The translations under genes were made by a program, and so were the position numbers. Below the pieces are notes generated by a model that saw only the letters and a program-made list of their open reading frames with translations, had not been told where the DNA came from and made no database searches. 64,000 nt of DNA from contig CM061139.1 of assembly GCA_030789695.1 (NCBI GenBank), positions 1,937,878 to 2,001,877 on the forward strand, in the 5' to 3' direction. This DNA comes from Scilla litardierei (Eukaryota > Streptophyta > Magnoliopsida > Asparagales > Asparagaceae). Shown here one piece after another: positions 44,963 to 56,873 of this stretch; within the stretch, counting starts at the first letter, position 1; every line of letters begins with the position of its first letter.

Positions 44963-45345
44963 CAGACGTCTGAAGAAGGGTTCCCAGACGTTTGAAGAAG
45001 GGTTCAGTCGTCTGGCCATCCTTCTTCAGATAGATGACAATGAGTTGGCTAAGAAACAAATGAAGAACCAACTCCAAGCAATCGGACGTCTGAAGAACAC
45101 TTGTCAGATGGCTGATGCACTGTTCAGTCGTCTGTCAAGTCTTCTTCAGACAGCTAGACATGGAGGCAGAAAAAGACAGAGAGCTTATGAAAAATAACTC
45201 ACCATGTTCAATCGTCTGGAGTTCATCTGTCAGACGTCTGATCCGCTATTCAGACGTTTGGCAAGAGAACATTAAACAGTTGATCAATGTTAGGTTTTTG
45301 GCCAACTAAAACGAATATGCCAGACGTCTGATGAAAGGCTTCCAA
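44963..45345. repeat. Short-palindrome array CAGACGTCTG
   Basis: The self-complementary word CAGACGTCTG and its arms (TCAGACGTCTGA, TCAGTCGTCTG, GGACGTCTGA) recur about a dozen times within the SIRE-like LTR. Confidence 0.9.
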
Positions 45346-45454
45346 ATGTCTGGTCCTAGTCTAAAAACACAATCATTAGTGTTTTGGTCAATGAACCTAT
45401 TGTGATGGTTTCTAAGATATTCATATGGATCACTAAGATGAAAAATGACTTGAA

Positions 45455-45466
45455 TGTGTGTGTGTG

Positions 45467-45539
<73 letters not shown>
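45455..45539. repeat. (GT)n microsatellite
   Basis: 85 bp of GT repeats with one GC step at 45472. Coding frames across it are artefacts. Confidence 0.97.
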
Positions 45540-45541
<2 letters not shown>

Positions 45542-45811
45542 ATCTAATCAATGTATACAAGTATTCTACTAAATAAAGAGCAAATACATGAAGAATCAAA
45601 AATGATTTACAATAAACTTCATGATCCTTCATGGCTTCCATGCTTCCATACTTCATACCTTAAGTCCATCAACCCACCACCAAATATTTTGTCTCCCTTT
45701 TAATATAATCAATGTTAATTATCTTAGACTTAAACACTTTGAGACATTAGTACTACATAACGTTGTGATCATCATCAAAACGATATTGGTCTTAACGACT
45801 AAATTGTAACA

Positions 45812-45824
45812 ATCTCTCCCTTTT
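45812..45824 (-). promoter_or_regulatory. Polypurine tract of the SIRE-like element
   Basis: The minus strand reads CATCATCAAAAAGGGAGAGAT directly before TGTTAC, the standard junction of SIRE-type elements. Confidence 0.8.
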
Positions 45825-46704
45825 TGATGATGACATCCATTATGTAAAAATAGACATTAAAACATACTAATGCTCCCCTACTTATATGCATATCAATTAT
45901 AAACAATTGAAATACCAATTGTAAATCAAAAAGGAGAACATAATGCATATAATAGGATATATGTAAAAACAATGCTAAAAATACCAATTGTATTAATTCA
46001 CACATAGAAGAAATACCAATTGATGCAATGATGCAATGAGAAATACCATCCCAATCATATTTTTACGTAATCATTTCTCTCCCTCTCTCTCCTCTATCAA
46101 TGTCAAAAAGGTGGACATAAAAAGTCTCTCTCCCCTATAAATATAGGACAATAGACATGAGAGATAGAGATGTATGATACCAAATGAAAAATTTACAGTG
46201 GGTATCAATTCACTATGCCATGCTCCCCCTGATCATAGAATAGGTCAAAATTTTGACTCTATGAACTAAAATACACATATGGAGACATGTGCCAAAATTG
46301 TATAAATGCATTGATATAAAACATCAAGCATAGACATTGATACATGGCATTGTTGGAAAAAATAATTCCAAGAATCAACAATGGCAATATGAAATTGAAG
46401 CAATATCTGACAATGTTTGTAAATATGTCAAAATCATCGAGGAGAGAAGAATATGCTTCAAATTAATTTGCAAAAATACTTATAGCATAAAATCCCCCCT
46501 ATGTCATATATATGGAAAAAAAAATGCATATATGACATTGAAATCCCCATAGGTTCCATTTTCAAGAAAAATTTGAAAACTTTTTCAAAAGCATGAAAAT
46601 TCACACAATAGATGGGTATGCAAAGAATACAAACAATCAAGCATAATACCCATGCAATCAAGCATATGTGTGGGAACTTAAACATTATGGAACCAAACTC
46701 AAGA
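45825..46704. other. Non-coding 3' region of the SIRE-like element
   Basis: AT-rich. CATGCTCCCCCTGATCATAG near 46221 is, on the minus strand, another G-rich tract (TCAGGGGGAGC). No polymerase motif was found. Confidence 0.45.
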
Positions 46705-48722
46705 AAAGTTTGATTTCCTAATATAATCACACGAGGCGATCACATCTCCAACCAAATCATTGATGTAGATATCCCTCTCTTGCACACTAACATTAGTGGG
46801 AATCCAAAGATTCATGGATTTCCTAGGCAGTGATTTTGTCTTAGCAAGAGGGGCGGGTGTGGCATGCTTATGTGTAGAAAAAATTTTCTTGGCATACAAA
46901 ATATGAGGGACTTGCCTCTTGGCATAAAATGAAATATTTTCATTTTTCATCACCACCTTGTGTTGTACATGCTTCTTATTGATGTAATTATTGTATAAGA
47001 AAGTATGTTGGTTCTTCTTTGGTATTTGAACAAAGGTCATGTTTTATACCAAAAAAAGACGAAGATCTTGATTTAGATACCACATTAGGCTCAAAACCCA
47101 AAACCCATCCATGATTTGCTGGATGTTGTTTTCCAAGCAAATCGTGGAGTGAATCCCTAGCACTAACGAAGCTTTTTAGCTTACGAGATTCCTCTTCGCA
47201 CTTTAACAAAAGTTGTTGATTGCGAGATTCTAAGCTAAGCCTTTAAACTTTCAATTCGTCATTTAATTTTTTCAATTATTTAACTTGAAATAGTAGTGTG
47301 TCTCTCTCACTAGTGGCATAAACATCCATAGATGTAGTAGCATTAACACTAGATGAGTCATGATCATGCAATTTAATAACGACTTCATCATATTTAGATT
47401 GCAATGAAGATTAATCTTGCATGTGTTTATTTATACATTTGGCTAGCTCGTCATTGCGAAAATTAAGCTTCTCTTTGATAGCTCGGGCACTTCCTCCTCT
47501 TCATTTTCATTTGAGCTTGAGCTTGAAGATGCATCATCATCCTCAAATGCTATGAAAGCCACATGCTTGGTGGGTGCTTCGAAGTTCATCCATGCTTTCA
47601 TGCCAACATCATTGATCGTAGAATAGATAACATTTTTCGTGTTGACCCATTCTTCAACTTCCTCATCAGTTGATCGAGTCGAGATCACATCATCTATAGC
47701 CTTGAATCACATGTGAACCTTCTCATTCTTGGTTCCACGCTTAACTTTATCATCACATGAGGAATCAGATAATAATGAATCATTCCAAGTTCCAACCAAC
47801 GTCGAGTTCTTCTTCTTCTTGTACTTGGACTTGTAATATTTCTTATCATTCCCCTTATATTTGGTCTCTCTTTTGTTGAGGCAATCGGTAGAAATGTGTC
47901 TTATTTCCTGACACTTTTAGAAAGTAACAAATTTGTTAGAATTTTTCATAAACTTTGACAAATAATTGCCTTGAGCTTTCTTCATGTATTTCATGAGTTG
48001 ATGTGCAAGCTCTGTTATATCTCCATTGATCTCGCTCTTCTTATCATCTTCTTTATTCTCACTTGAGACGTGTTTGAACTTCTTCCTCCACTCAATTTTG
48101 TCCTATGTGGCCTTGAAAGCAATCCCCTTTAGATTTGTCTTTTCATTGATTATAGTGTCTTTTCATTGATTATATGGATTTAAGGTTGCACGCATTCCTT
48201 CTTGTGTTGAAGTCTCACTTCATATGCTATAAGGTTCCCGATGCAATCCTCAACGGTATATGTGCTCAAATCATTTGATTCCTCGATACCGTTGGCCTTG
48301 GACTCCTATTTCGGTGTAAGAGATGACAAGATCTGTGTTACTCTATCTTCCATCAATATGACTTTTCATAGAGCCCCAAGTGCGTTCACAATCTCCGTGA
48401 ACCGTCTGAACATCCCTTTGATGTCGTCTCCTTCTTGAATATTGAAAAGCTCATTTTTAGAACGAAAAAACTAACTTTCGATTATTTTACCTTTGACGTT
48501 CCTTCGTGGGTGACTTGAAGAATGCGTCAAATTTCATTCACGGATTTGCACGTTGAGATGCGATTGAATTCATTGGAATTCAATGCGCAATAGAAAGCCG
48601 TCATTGCCTCGGCATTGTACTTGATCGCATCCTTCTTCGGCTTTGTTCTCTCCTTTGCATGCTTTGTGGTGTCCTTATACTCCTTCTTGGTAATATCCCA
48701 AAGATCTTGGCCTCTCAACCAA
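46705..48722 (-). pseudogene. SIRE/Maximus-like gag, heavily broken, no pol
   Basis: Read right to left in several frames: DLWDITKKEYK and FYCALNSNEFNRISTC (48710-48540), then ELFNIQEGDDIKGMFRRFTE and IVNALGAL (48440-48350), TYTVEDC (near 48250), and a degraded zinc knuckle KCQEIRHISTDC near 47910 whose first Cys is lost. An acidic tract FEDDDASSSSSSNENEEEE (47560-47490) and SARDSLHDLLGKQH (47160-47110) follow, ending at LWIPTNVSV (46810). The order matches the UBN2-type gag of SIRE-like Ty1/copia elements. Protease, integrase and reverse transcriptase are missing before the 3' LTR. It is cut at 48723 by the next LTR. Confidence 0.75.
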
Positions 48723-48723
48723 A

Positions 48724-51361
48724 TGTAACGCCCGGTATTTAATAATACGTATTTTTGCATGTATTCTATCTTTGTCTAGTGATTTTCCTTATCTTGTACG
48801 TATTCGTATTACGTACGCATTTTGATAAGCTTTACATACTTATTTACGTATTTTAATTTGCTATAATTTTATGTAAAGCTATTATTATAAGAATTCATTA
48901 TATAACTATTTCAAAAATTCAAAATTCAAATCCCTTCCTTAAACTCATATGAGACTTTTTCCTAATAGCAATGAATCCTATTTTAATTGCAATAACTCCC
49001 TTGTTCTTTCCTTTTCTTCTAATTTTTAAATCGTTCTATTTTTAATCAAAAACCCTAACTTTTTCCTATACTCAGCCGCACAACCCTTAACTCTGACCCA
49101 GGCAACCACCGCCAGCATCCTACCTCTCTCCACCTGCAAACAACCCCGAAACCCTAGCCCTAACTCCCCACGCGCGCACCGCTCTCCCCAGTGCCCACAA
49201 CCTAAACACTAGACCGTCCGTGCTCCTCCCGATGCCCACCGTCCGACCTGCTCCGTCCAACTCCAAGCCCGCACCATCCTCTCCAACGACTGCGTGCGAC
49301 CTTCAACTCCACCTCCGACCTCCGACCATCTCACATGCAACCCACGCATGCAACCCAGTGCCCCAACGCGCATCAACTCTGACCCAGACCCACGCCGTCC
49401 GACCCTCCCTTCGGCCATCTCCCCGTCCATGCTCCTCCCCGCTGCACCACCCGCCAACACCGAACCCAGCTCCTCCTCTCCCTGTCGTACTCCGGTGTTC
49501 CTCCTAGTGTTGCCAAAACACACCCCTTAGCCCAACTCTCCGACACCACGCCATGCCTACGTCTCTTCTCCGACTTCCGACAACCGCGTGCAATGCCAGC
49601 CAGTGACTCTGTCCGACTGCACCTCACATCTCCGACCCTCCACCATCTCCGAAGCAACTCCGACGACCCACACGCAACCAGGCCGCCGCCTGTAGCGCAC
49701 TGTCGCCGCGCCACGCCGTAGCCGTAGCCTCCGACCTGCAAGAACACCAAGAGAGACACCACAAAACAGTAAGTCTATAAAGACTAGTTGTTAATTAGTT
49801 AGTATAATGTATATTAGTCTAGTTAACAGATTATTAGTCATTTAATATGTTAGTATTAATATAATGTGTATATATATAACAGTTGTAAATGATATTAATA
49901 TATTATTTAATATCATGTTAAGGTAACCAACATGTTAAATAATGTTAGTTGTTAGTTTAATAGTATTTTGTTAAAGATCAGTTAGTTAGTAAACATAGTA
50001 TGAACCCAGTAAGTTCAAATAAATACTAGAGGAATATATAAACAACATATTAGTTGTTTGTTAGATAATATTAGTAAACGGGTTAATAATGTTAGTTTAT
50101 AACACTGGTTCCATAATATTAGTTCATCATATGATTCCGTTAGCGTAAAACAGTAGCCTCACACGCGAATCTATACGTCACAGGTAAATCATGTCTTCTG
50201 TTGCGATCACCGATACATCCACCATCGCCTCCAGGCAAGTATTTATTGTAATTGAATGTTAGGACAAACTGCTTAATCTGATGCTAAAACTATATTATGA
50301 AAATGCTTGTCAACTTTAAATTGCATGTTCATGCTATGCTGTTGCACCTAATTAAAATGGACTTTTCATATTAAATGTTACTTCGATAAAGAAATACTTA
50401 TGCCATGCATGTCATCAATTGAAACAAACTGAACAGAGGGTAGGACACAACCCTTGAAACATAATGAGAACCCATCGATTACAGATAGAAAGGAAACTAG
50501 TCGGTGACTGGTTATGACACTTGGGTGGGGTTGGTCCATAGTAGTAGGGTTCGTAGGTGTAGCTTGACCACCTTACGGCTACCTCCATACCACACCAATG
50601 GAAGCACGCATCTTGGCCATTTTCCAGGCTAGAGATGGCAAGAAGCGTCACGATAAACCCTGATGATAGGGTGCATCAAGAACATACTACCAACCCGGAC
50701 ATGGACTTATCATGAGCACAAATAACGGAATACTCAATATACAACTGTTTTACTTTTTGAACTGCAAATTCATACATGCTCGTACTTTACTTTTATGCAC
50801 TCATTCCTATAAATGTGTACTAACGCTCTTTGTTCTTTCCAAGTTGTTTCATATTTCATTGTTTTAAATATCTTGTCGAGCTTTTCGCTGACATATATTT
50901 CAATGCAATTGTTAAATATATATTAGGTGCAGAGAATGATTACATTGAGGACCATGCTTCAGATGATCTTATCTTGGAGGACGATCCTGCTGACCAGAGT
51001 TACGAGGACGCTGAGGTCCTCCCTGCCGAAAATAGAGAGAGCTTCTCTCAGTCTTATTTTATTAGTTGTACTTGCTATCTTGCAGGTGTGTTTGTATTTT
51101 CAATAAATTGTACGGCCATGCTAGGCCCAACTACTTTGTGTACTCGTTTTGAAACTCTGGAATAGAAGTGAATTAAATATTTATGCTATTCTGATAATAT
51201 TCACATGCAAGAAACCTGCTTAACTAAATAAACGCTTATTGTGCTTAAGTCAGAGAAGAAAGAAATAAAAGTATCGTTTCTTTGCTTTATGCACATGCGT
51301 CCTCGCTCGCGTCCTCGCTCGCGTCCTCGCTCCCAAGTATAATGGGAAGCGGGGCGTGACA
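48724..51361 (+). mobile_element. LTR of a chromovirus-like element, inserted in the SIRE-like gag
   Basis: It starts TGTAACGCCCGG and ends GGGAAGCGGGGCGTGACA. Internally it has a GC-rich block (49080-49750), an AT-rich block and near the end an acidic-coding-like region, the same order as the LTR at 52681. Three copies of GCGTCCTCGCTC lie at 51298-51332. It is followed by the motif TGGTGGCTCATACAGGT, so it is a 5' LTR. Open frames at 49209-49762 are part of the GC-rich block. Confidence 0.75.
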
Positions 51362-51386
51362 GGTTTTAGTGGTGGCTCATACAGGT
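51362..51386 (+). promoter_or_regulatory. Primer-site-like motif after the LTR
   Basis: TGGTGGCTCATACAGGT at 51370-51386 matches TGGTGGCCCATGCAGGT after the Tekay-like 5' LTR except for two transitions, and lies at the same distance from the LTR. It is not the initiator-Met type. Confidence 0.45.
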
Positions 51387-52680
51387 TGTAACGACCTGTA
51401 TTTGGGTACACTAGAGCTGAGTTCTATTTATATAAGTCTTTCATTATTATACTTTGATGTATGTATCTCATTAATACACTTGTTAGTTAACTTATTAATA
51501 ATGTTAATTAACGTTTTGAGATTTAAAATTCATAAGGTTTAAAATTCAAATACTTTCCAAAATTCAATTTCAAATTTGTTTTAAAACCTTTCCTTTGTAA
51601 AACCTAATTAAACCTATGGCTATCTTAGAAATATTTCCCCTCATTCAAAACCCATTATTCCTCTAATTAATAATATGATTCAAAATTTCCTTTTCCCTCT
51701 TGCTCTTAATATTTCCCTAAATCTATATTTATTAAAAACAAATCTTTTCAAAATTCAAACTTCCCTATTTATCTTTTGCTTTTATTTTCCATAATCAATT
51801 GTATTAAACAAATCAGATTTTATTAATTACAAATCTTTGAATTACAACACTTTCTTTTTAACCCTTCCTAATATTTTTCCCTAGCCCAAACCCCCCCAGG
51901 ACAACCCCACACACAACCACCTATCTCTTAACACTAGCCTATACTAAACCCTTAGCAAGCTAACCCATGCCCTTAGTACAACCCAGGCCGCACCCTACAC
52001 AACACCCTAAGCTTGCAAAAGAGAAACCCCTAGCCAGCCTTCGTACAACCCCAAGCCTATAAACCCTAGTCCTTCCCTATTAAAACCCTAAAGCAACCCT
52101 AGGACACACAGAACTAGCATCCCTAAACCCTAAGCCGCACCTCCCTCCCTTGCCCCAAACCACCTCAACCCCTTCGCCGTCGACCACCTCAACCCCTTCC
52201 TCGTCAACCACCAACTCCGACCACTTTCTTCTCTCCGACCAGCCCTCCACACCACCTGCAAGCCCAGCACGCTGTCGCCCTGCAGCCCGCCGCCGCCTGC
52301 TATCATCTCCCGCAACCTCCGTTCTCCACCTTCCAAGAGCCCACACCGGCGTCCCTCCCCTCCTCCACGCAAACACAACTCACGGCCTCCCTCATCCAAC
52401 ACCGAACACCCTTCCCCCGATCCTCCCTTCGGCGACAGCAGCCCCACCTCTCCTGACGCCCTGCAGAGCCCCGCTGCCGCCTACAACCTCACCGTCGTCC
52501 TCCACCTGTAGTCCATAAACCCCGGCCACCCCGCGCGTCTGACCTCCAAGCCTGGTGCTTCTCCCCTTGACTGCAGCCCTGCCACCTTCAGTCGAAGCTG
52601 CCGCCCTCCTCTCGCCTCCACCTACAACAAACAAAGAGTACACGTGGGAAGCTTGTTAGAGGTTAGTATACAACAGTTTA
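51387..52680 (+). mobile_element. Left part of a second chromovirus-like LTR, interrupted
   Basis: It starts TGTAACGACCTGTATTTGGG right after CAGGT. GC-rich, Pro/Ser-coding-like sequence fills 52140-52640, as in the related LTRs. The Tekay-like element splits it at GTTTA (52676-52680); it resumes at 62901. Confidence 0.7.
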
Positions 52681-55498
52681 TGTAACGGTCTGGTTTCGTC
52701 GTACTTTGTTCGTGCACGTGATTTTGACCGTGCACGTATTAATTTTAGACTTTGTTTGTTTGTGAACACTTTGGTGTGATATGCAGTTGTGAACGTCTCT
52801 GAGAGTATTAAATTGTGGCACTAATTTGGAACGATATTTCTTGGGTCGTTCTCCCACGATTTGAACTTATTCGAAGAGACGTTGTGATTTTCAATTTTGA
52901 CGGGAGACGTTTCTATTTTTAGTTTCGTCGTCCGACGTTGAAATTGAGAACCATCTTCTTAGTTACCTTCCTCTCGTCACCACGATCACCCCGATATTTA
53001 GTTTATAATTTTTGGAGTTCATTTGAGCTACTTTATATTTTTAGCAAGGTTTATAATATTTTTAATAATTAGGTTTTAAATCATTTTTAAGCCAAATAAA
53101 ATTTTATTACGTCTTAAATACTTCAAAATATTTTTGAGCCAAATATCAGCTCATTTGGGCCGCACCCAAGCCTTGTGCGAGTTGGAGAGGGTGAGATTCG
53201 AATTTTAAATATTTTTAAACTTCTAATCCCATTAGGATTAGCCCTAGACCAAGTCAACCCCTCTTCACTATATAAACAATCCCTAGGAAGACCTATTTTC
53301 GCAAGAGAATAACCCTAGCCGCTTCCAAAACCCAAAAACCCACTTGCGACGATTCGTCGCAACGTTGCGACAGCCGCCCCCGTGTCCGACCGAGGAAACG
53401 GCCCCAAATCCCCCGCACCGACCGACAGCTTCGCCCGCACCAAGCATCTGCCCCGCTCCGCACAGCCGTCGCTCCGCATCGCCGTGCCTGACCGAGAGAT
53501 TCTCTCGGTCTGACCAGTCCCCCGCTCCGCATCTCGCATCCCCCGCACCCGCTTCGCAAGCCCGCTCCGCACCCCGCATCGCACCGTGTCTGACCGAGGC
53601 GCCCGCCCGCTCACGCCCGCACATTGCAACGTTGCAACGTTGCAAGCCCCGCCCAAGCGCCCGACCGGCGCTGTCTCCCGCACCGACCGAAGAATCCCTA
53701 CGCACCGCTGTTGTGACCGACCCGCTGCGCTGCACATCCCCGTTCTCCCGCACCGACCGAGCCAAGTCCCCGCACTGACGGTGTCTGACCGAGAGACATT
53801 CATTACAACCCCGTACCCGTCGCACCGCTTGCCACCGTGGGCCCCCCAAGTTCTCCAGAGGTATTGTGGGTCCCCTATTGGTCCCTAGGACTACTGTGGG
53901 CCCCACCTAGGAGCTTTCTCTCTGATGATTTGCCGTTTACGACGTTGCGATACGTCGTAGCCCGTCGTCGCACGTGCTAGCTTTGGAATCTGGATTCGTT
54001 GCTCTGGTTGCTGCTCTGATCTTTCCAGCGAGGAATCTATTATGGAATCAGGACTTGGAGCGCGTTCTTTTATTCCAACCCCTGGCGTCGCTACCCGACG
54101 CCAGTGTAGCTTTCGCGTCGTGTTGAGGTAACGCTTTGCACCCCTAGGACCCCCAACCTATTGCATGTTAATCAAGACTAAAATCAATGTTTTTAAAGTA
54201 TTTTAAATGTTTTAGAATTCACTAATCAAGATTAATAATATGGACTTTAGGCCGGTGGACTTGTGCACGTAGGATTTTGTGACTTTGGACTCGTTGGACG
54301 GTGTTTCTCAGACGTTATACTTGCAGGCAAGTGAAACTTGCCAACTCTTGCTTAGGGCCATGTTTTTAGGCCACTTCCTTGTTTTTAGCGTAAAAGAGAC
54401 TAGGCGGTGAAATGATAGCTGCCTAGACGCCTATTTAATCTAGTTTGACAACGAAACTAGATCCGTCACCTCATTTGATCTAGCTTGACAACGAAGCTAG
54501 ATCCAACCCCTTTAAAATTGTCTATTCATGCATTTGTAAACTGCCATGTTTAAATTCCTTACCTGTACGCATTACTACTTGTCATGTCATGTCATCCATG
54601 CATTGAATGTTGCATTCGTAGCACACGCTACATACTTGTACTTGCTTGCCCAGGCTAGGTGCACCCCTATGCCATCATGAAAAACACTTCCTGGCTCTTG
54701 ATCCAGAAGCAAGCATTCCCGTTCGGGGGTAAGGCCCTGGCTCGATACACGTGGAGGGGTAGGGTTGAGCGACCACTCAGCGTAGGAGTGTGCCCGTACA
54801 GCCACTTCAGCTGTAAGGCGTGAACTCTGTGCACGACATGAAAACGTGACTTGTGAATGATAGTAGTTTGCTACTCTTACCATGCCATGCTAGTTGCTTA
54901 TTGTACTTTACTTTACCTGTTGCACTCATACTTTAACTGCCATGTCATTGTATCATGCTAGAACTGCTAGGTTGCTTTACTTTCAGTTTCCTTGCACAAG
55001 TCTTTTCAGACTTGCTGACATGTGCCCCTTGCTCTTTTGGGTGTCACATGTTAGACCCTGAGCCAGAGACCGTTGTTGAGGACGAGGTGTTTGCTGACGC
55101 TGAGCCTGAGCCTACGTTTGACGAGGAGTTCGTGGACACTGGTGACCAGTCTTAGAGACTGATTTGAGTTGCTTTTGCTTAGGTTGCTATTAGTTGTCGG
55201 TGCGTAGCACCATTACTTTACTTTTGTACTTTGTACTTTTGTTGGCCATGCCGGGGCCTCTTTTAGACTCTTTTCTTTTAGCCTGGTGGCTTTTCTGCGA
55301 TGTTGGAATTTATTATTATGGATATTTTGAGATTTATCTTTTGTCTCATTTCTTTTATTATCTTTGTTTCGTATTGCAATTGCAAGGACCTGCTATTATT
55401 GTTTATTGACACTTATCGGACTTGCAGCTTTATAGCTTCAAGTCTGAGCGGACCTTCTCACGTCTCGCCTCCATGTTTTTGGGGAGCGGGGCGTGACA
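52681..55498 (+). repeat. 5' LTR of the Tekay/Del-like element
   Basis: 2818 bp, TGTAACGGTC to GGGCGTGACA. It contains the only TATA box of the pair, a GC-rich block rich in CACCGACCGA and GCGACGTT words (53340-53850), and an acidic-coding-like zone (55055-55155). Open frames inside it recur in the 3' LTR and are not genes. Confidence 0.95.
53269..53276 (+). promoter_or_regulatory. TATA box of the 5' LTR
   Basis: CTATATAAACAATCC, within the segment (about 53074-53304) that is missing from the 3' LTR. Confidence 0.65.
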
Positions 55499-55507
55499 GG
55501 TTTTGTT

Positions 55508-55524
55508 GGTGGCCCATGCAGGTC
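55508..55524 (+). promoter_or_regulatory. Candidate primer binding site of the Tekay/Del-like element
   Basis: TGGTGGCCCATGCAGGT starts nine bases after the LTR. It begins TGG as primer sites do, and is conserved at 201-217 (minus) and 51370-51386. The usual TGGTATCAGAGC of this lineage is absent, so the primer tRNA is unknown. Confidence 0.4.
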
Positions 55525-55645
55525 TCATCTTGCAATTGTGAATTAACGGAACACCGATAATAACGGAATGTCCATCAAATAAATTGCAACATCCAAGTCA
55601 TTAAGCTTTGAGTCTAATTTGTTTGTTCGTTTTCTATGTCATTAG

Positions 55646-56762
55646 ATGGCTGGACGACGACAGACCCGATCTGGTAGTGGGCCCAATCATGCTGAGGAGC
55701 CGGATAGAGAGCCCACCAATGCTGAGATCATGAGAATGATGCATCAGATGATGCAGGTGCAGCAGGGCATGCTCCAAAATGCTCAGAGTGCCCCTCGCTT
55801 CGAGCCAGGAGCGATGCAGTTTCGGGAGCTGGGCCCGACTTACTTTGATGGATCTGAAGGACCGTTGGCTGCAGAGGAGTGGATCAGGAATACCGAGGAT
55901 AATCTGAAGATGTCGAAGGTCAACCCGGCTGGATGGGTTGACTTGGTGAAGAAGCAGCTCAAGGATAATGCCCGTAACTGGTGGGATGCAGAGGAGGAGC
56001 TGTTGACGACGCCGATACCTTGGGCTACTTTCAAGTCCAGGTTCGATGAGGAGTACTTTCCGAAGGCTGTCAAGAGGGAGATGTTACAGCGATTCATTGA
56101 GCTGAAGCAGGGAAATCTGATGGTGGACCAGTACCACCAGGAGTTCACTAGATTGATTCGCTTTGCACCGAAGATGGTGGAGGATGCTAAGGAGAAGGCT
56201 CAGAGGTTTCTGCAGGGTCTTACCCTAGACTTGCAGAGCCTGATGTCTTCGTCAGATCTGGAGTCATATCAGAAGTTGCTGGTAGCCGCAAGGAGGCAGG
56301 AGCTGATTGCGAGGCAGAAGAGAGGACAGATTTCTGGAGCTGGGAAGAGGCCTATGGAGCAGGCCAGAGGAGTGGCTAGGCCTGGGTTCAAGCCTAGCCA
56401 GCCAGTGCAGTTCAAGAGGCCAGGTGGGCATACTGTGAAGACTTGCCATTTCTGCGGCAAGACTGGCCACATCAAGGAGCAGTGTAGGAGATTTCTGGGG
56501 CAGTGCCTGGTCTGTGGAGACGCCACTCATGTAGCGAAGGATTGTCAGCATGCGAACCAGTTGAGGAGAGGACCTGATGGAGCACAGCTACAGAGGGGAC
56601 CAGTTGCAGCCCAGCCGTTGCAGCAGAGAGCACCTGTACCTGCTGGACGTGGAGCGCCTATTCTTTCGCAGAAGCAGGCGTTTCAGCAGGCTGTTCAGCC
56701 AAGGAGGCAGGCTTACTTGATGACTGCAGTGGAGAGCGATGCTGTGGATGAGGTTATCACAG
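55646..56762 (+). CDS. Tekay/Del-like gag
   Basis: ATG at 55646 opens MAGRRQTRSG. The retrotransposon gag core spans about residues 55-210 (YFDGSEGPLAAEEWI, ARNWWDAEEELL, FDEEYFPKAVKREM, MVDQYHQEFTRLIRFAPKM). A basic linker follows, then two zinc knuckles, CHFCGKTGHIKEQC near residue 267 and CLVCGDATHVAKDC near residue 287, both with complete CCHC spacing. The frame is open to a GT donor at 56763; if read through it ends 14 codons later at 56806. Gag assembles the cytoplasmic particle and binds element RNA. This is the only undamaged coding part of the element. Confidence 0.92.
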
Positions 56763-56873
56763 GTAACCCTCTGTCTAGTTATTTTTTAGTTAGATTTGGT
56801 TGTTAGCTTATGTTTGATTGCTTGCATATGATTGTTTGTTAGAATAGGGTTTGATTGATAGAATGTTTGTTAG
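56763..56873 (+). other. Intron-like segment between gag and protease
   Basis: 111 bp, starting GTAACC and ending TTTGTTAG, T-rich throughout. Removing it joins ATCACAG to GTGTGATTTTGG in phase, giving VITG-VILVC-FPARVLFDSGAS, the normal gag-protease junction of this lineage. Read through, it contains stops. Confidence 0.7.

Larger units (their letters stand above)
44204..45811 (-). repeat. 3' LTR of a SIRE/Maximus-like Ty1/copia element
   Basis: 1608 bp on the minus strand, from TGTTACAATTTAGTCG (at 45811) to GTAGTGCA (at 44204). The low-coordinate end holds CACTAGATGGGGGGTGAATAG, a word often seen at the end of such LTRs. It carries a palindrome array (44963-45345) and a GT microsatellite. 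Confidence 0.75.

Noticed and set aside
45384..45656. Frames with Val-Cys or Thr-His runs
   Set aside because: Translation of the GT microsatellite on either strand.
49209..49762. Pro/Ser-rich and Gly/Arg-rich frames
   Set aside because: GC-rich block of the LTR at 48724-51361, with overlapping frames on both strands.
53283..53906. 207-codon minus-strand frame
   Set aside because: Part of the 5' LTR GC-rich block; its counterpart in the 3' LTR (60666-61310) is frameshifted, with no motif.
54955..55155. 66-codon acidic frame, repeated at 62357-62557
   Set aside because: LTR sequence present in both LTRs. The acidic stretch is shared loosely by related LTRs, but no start context or motif supports a gene.
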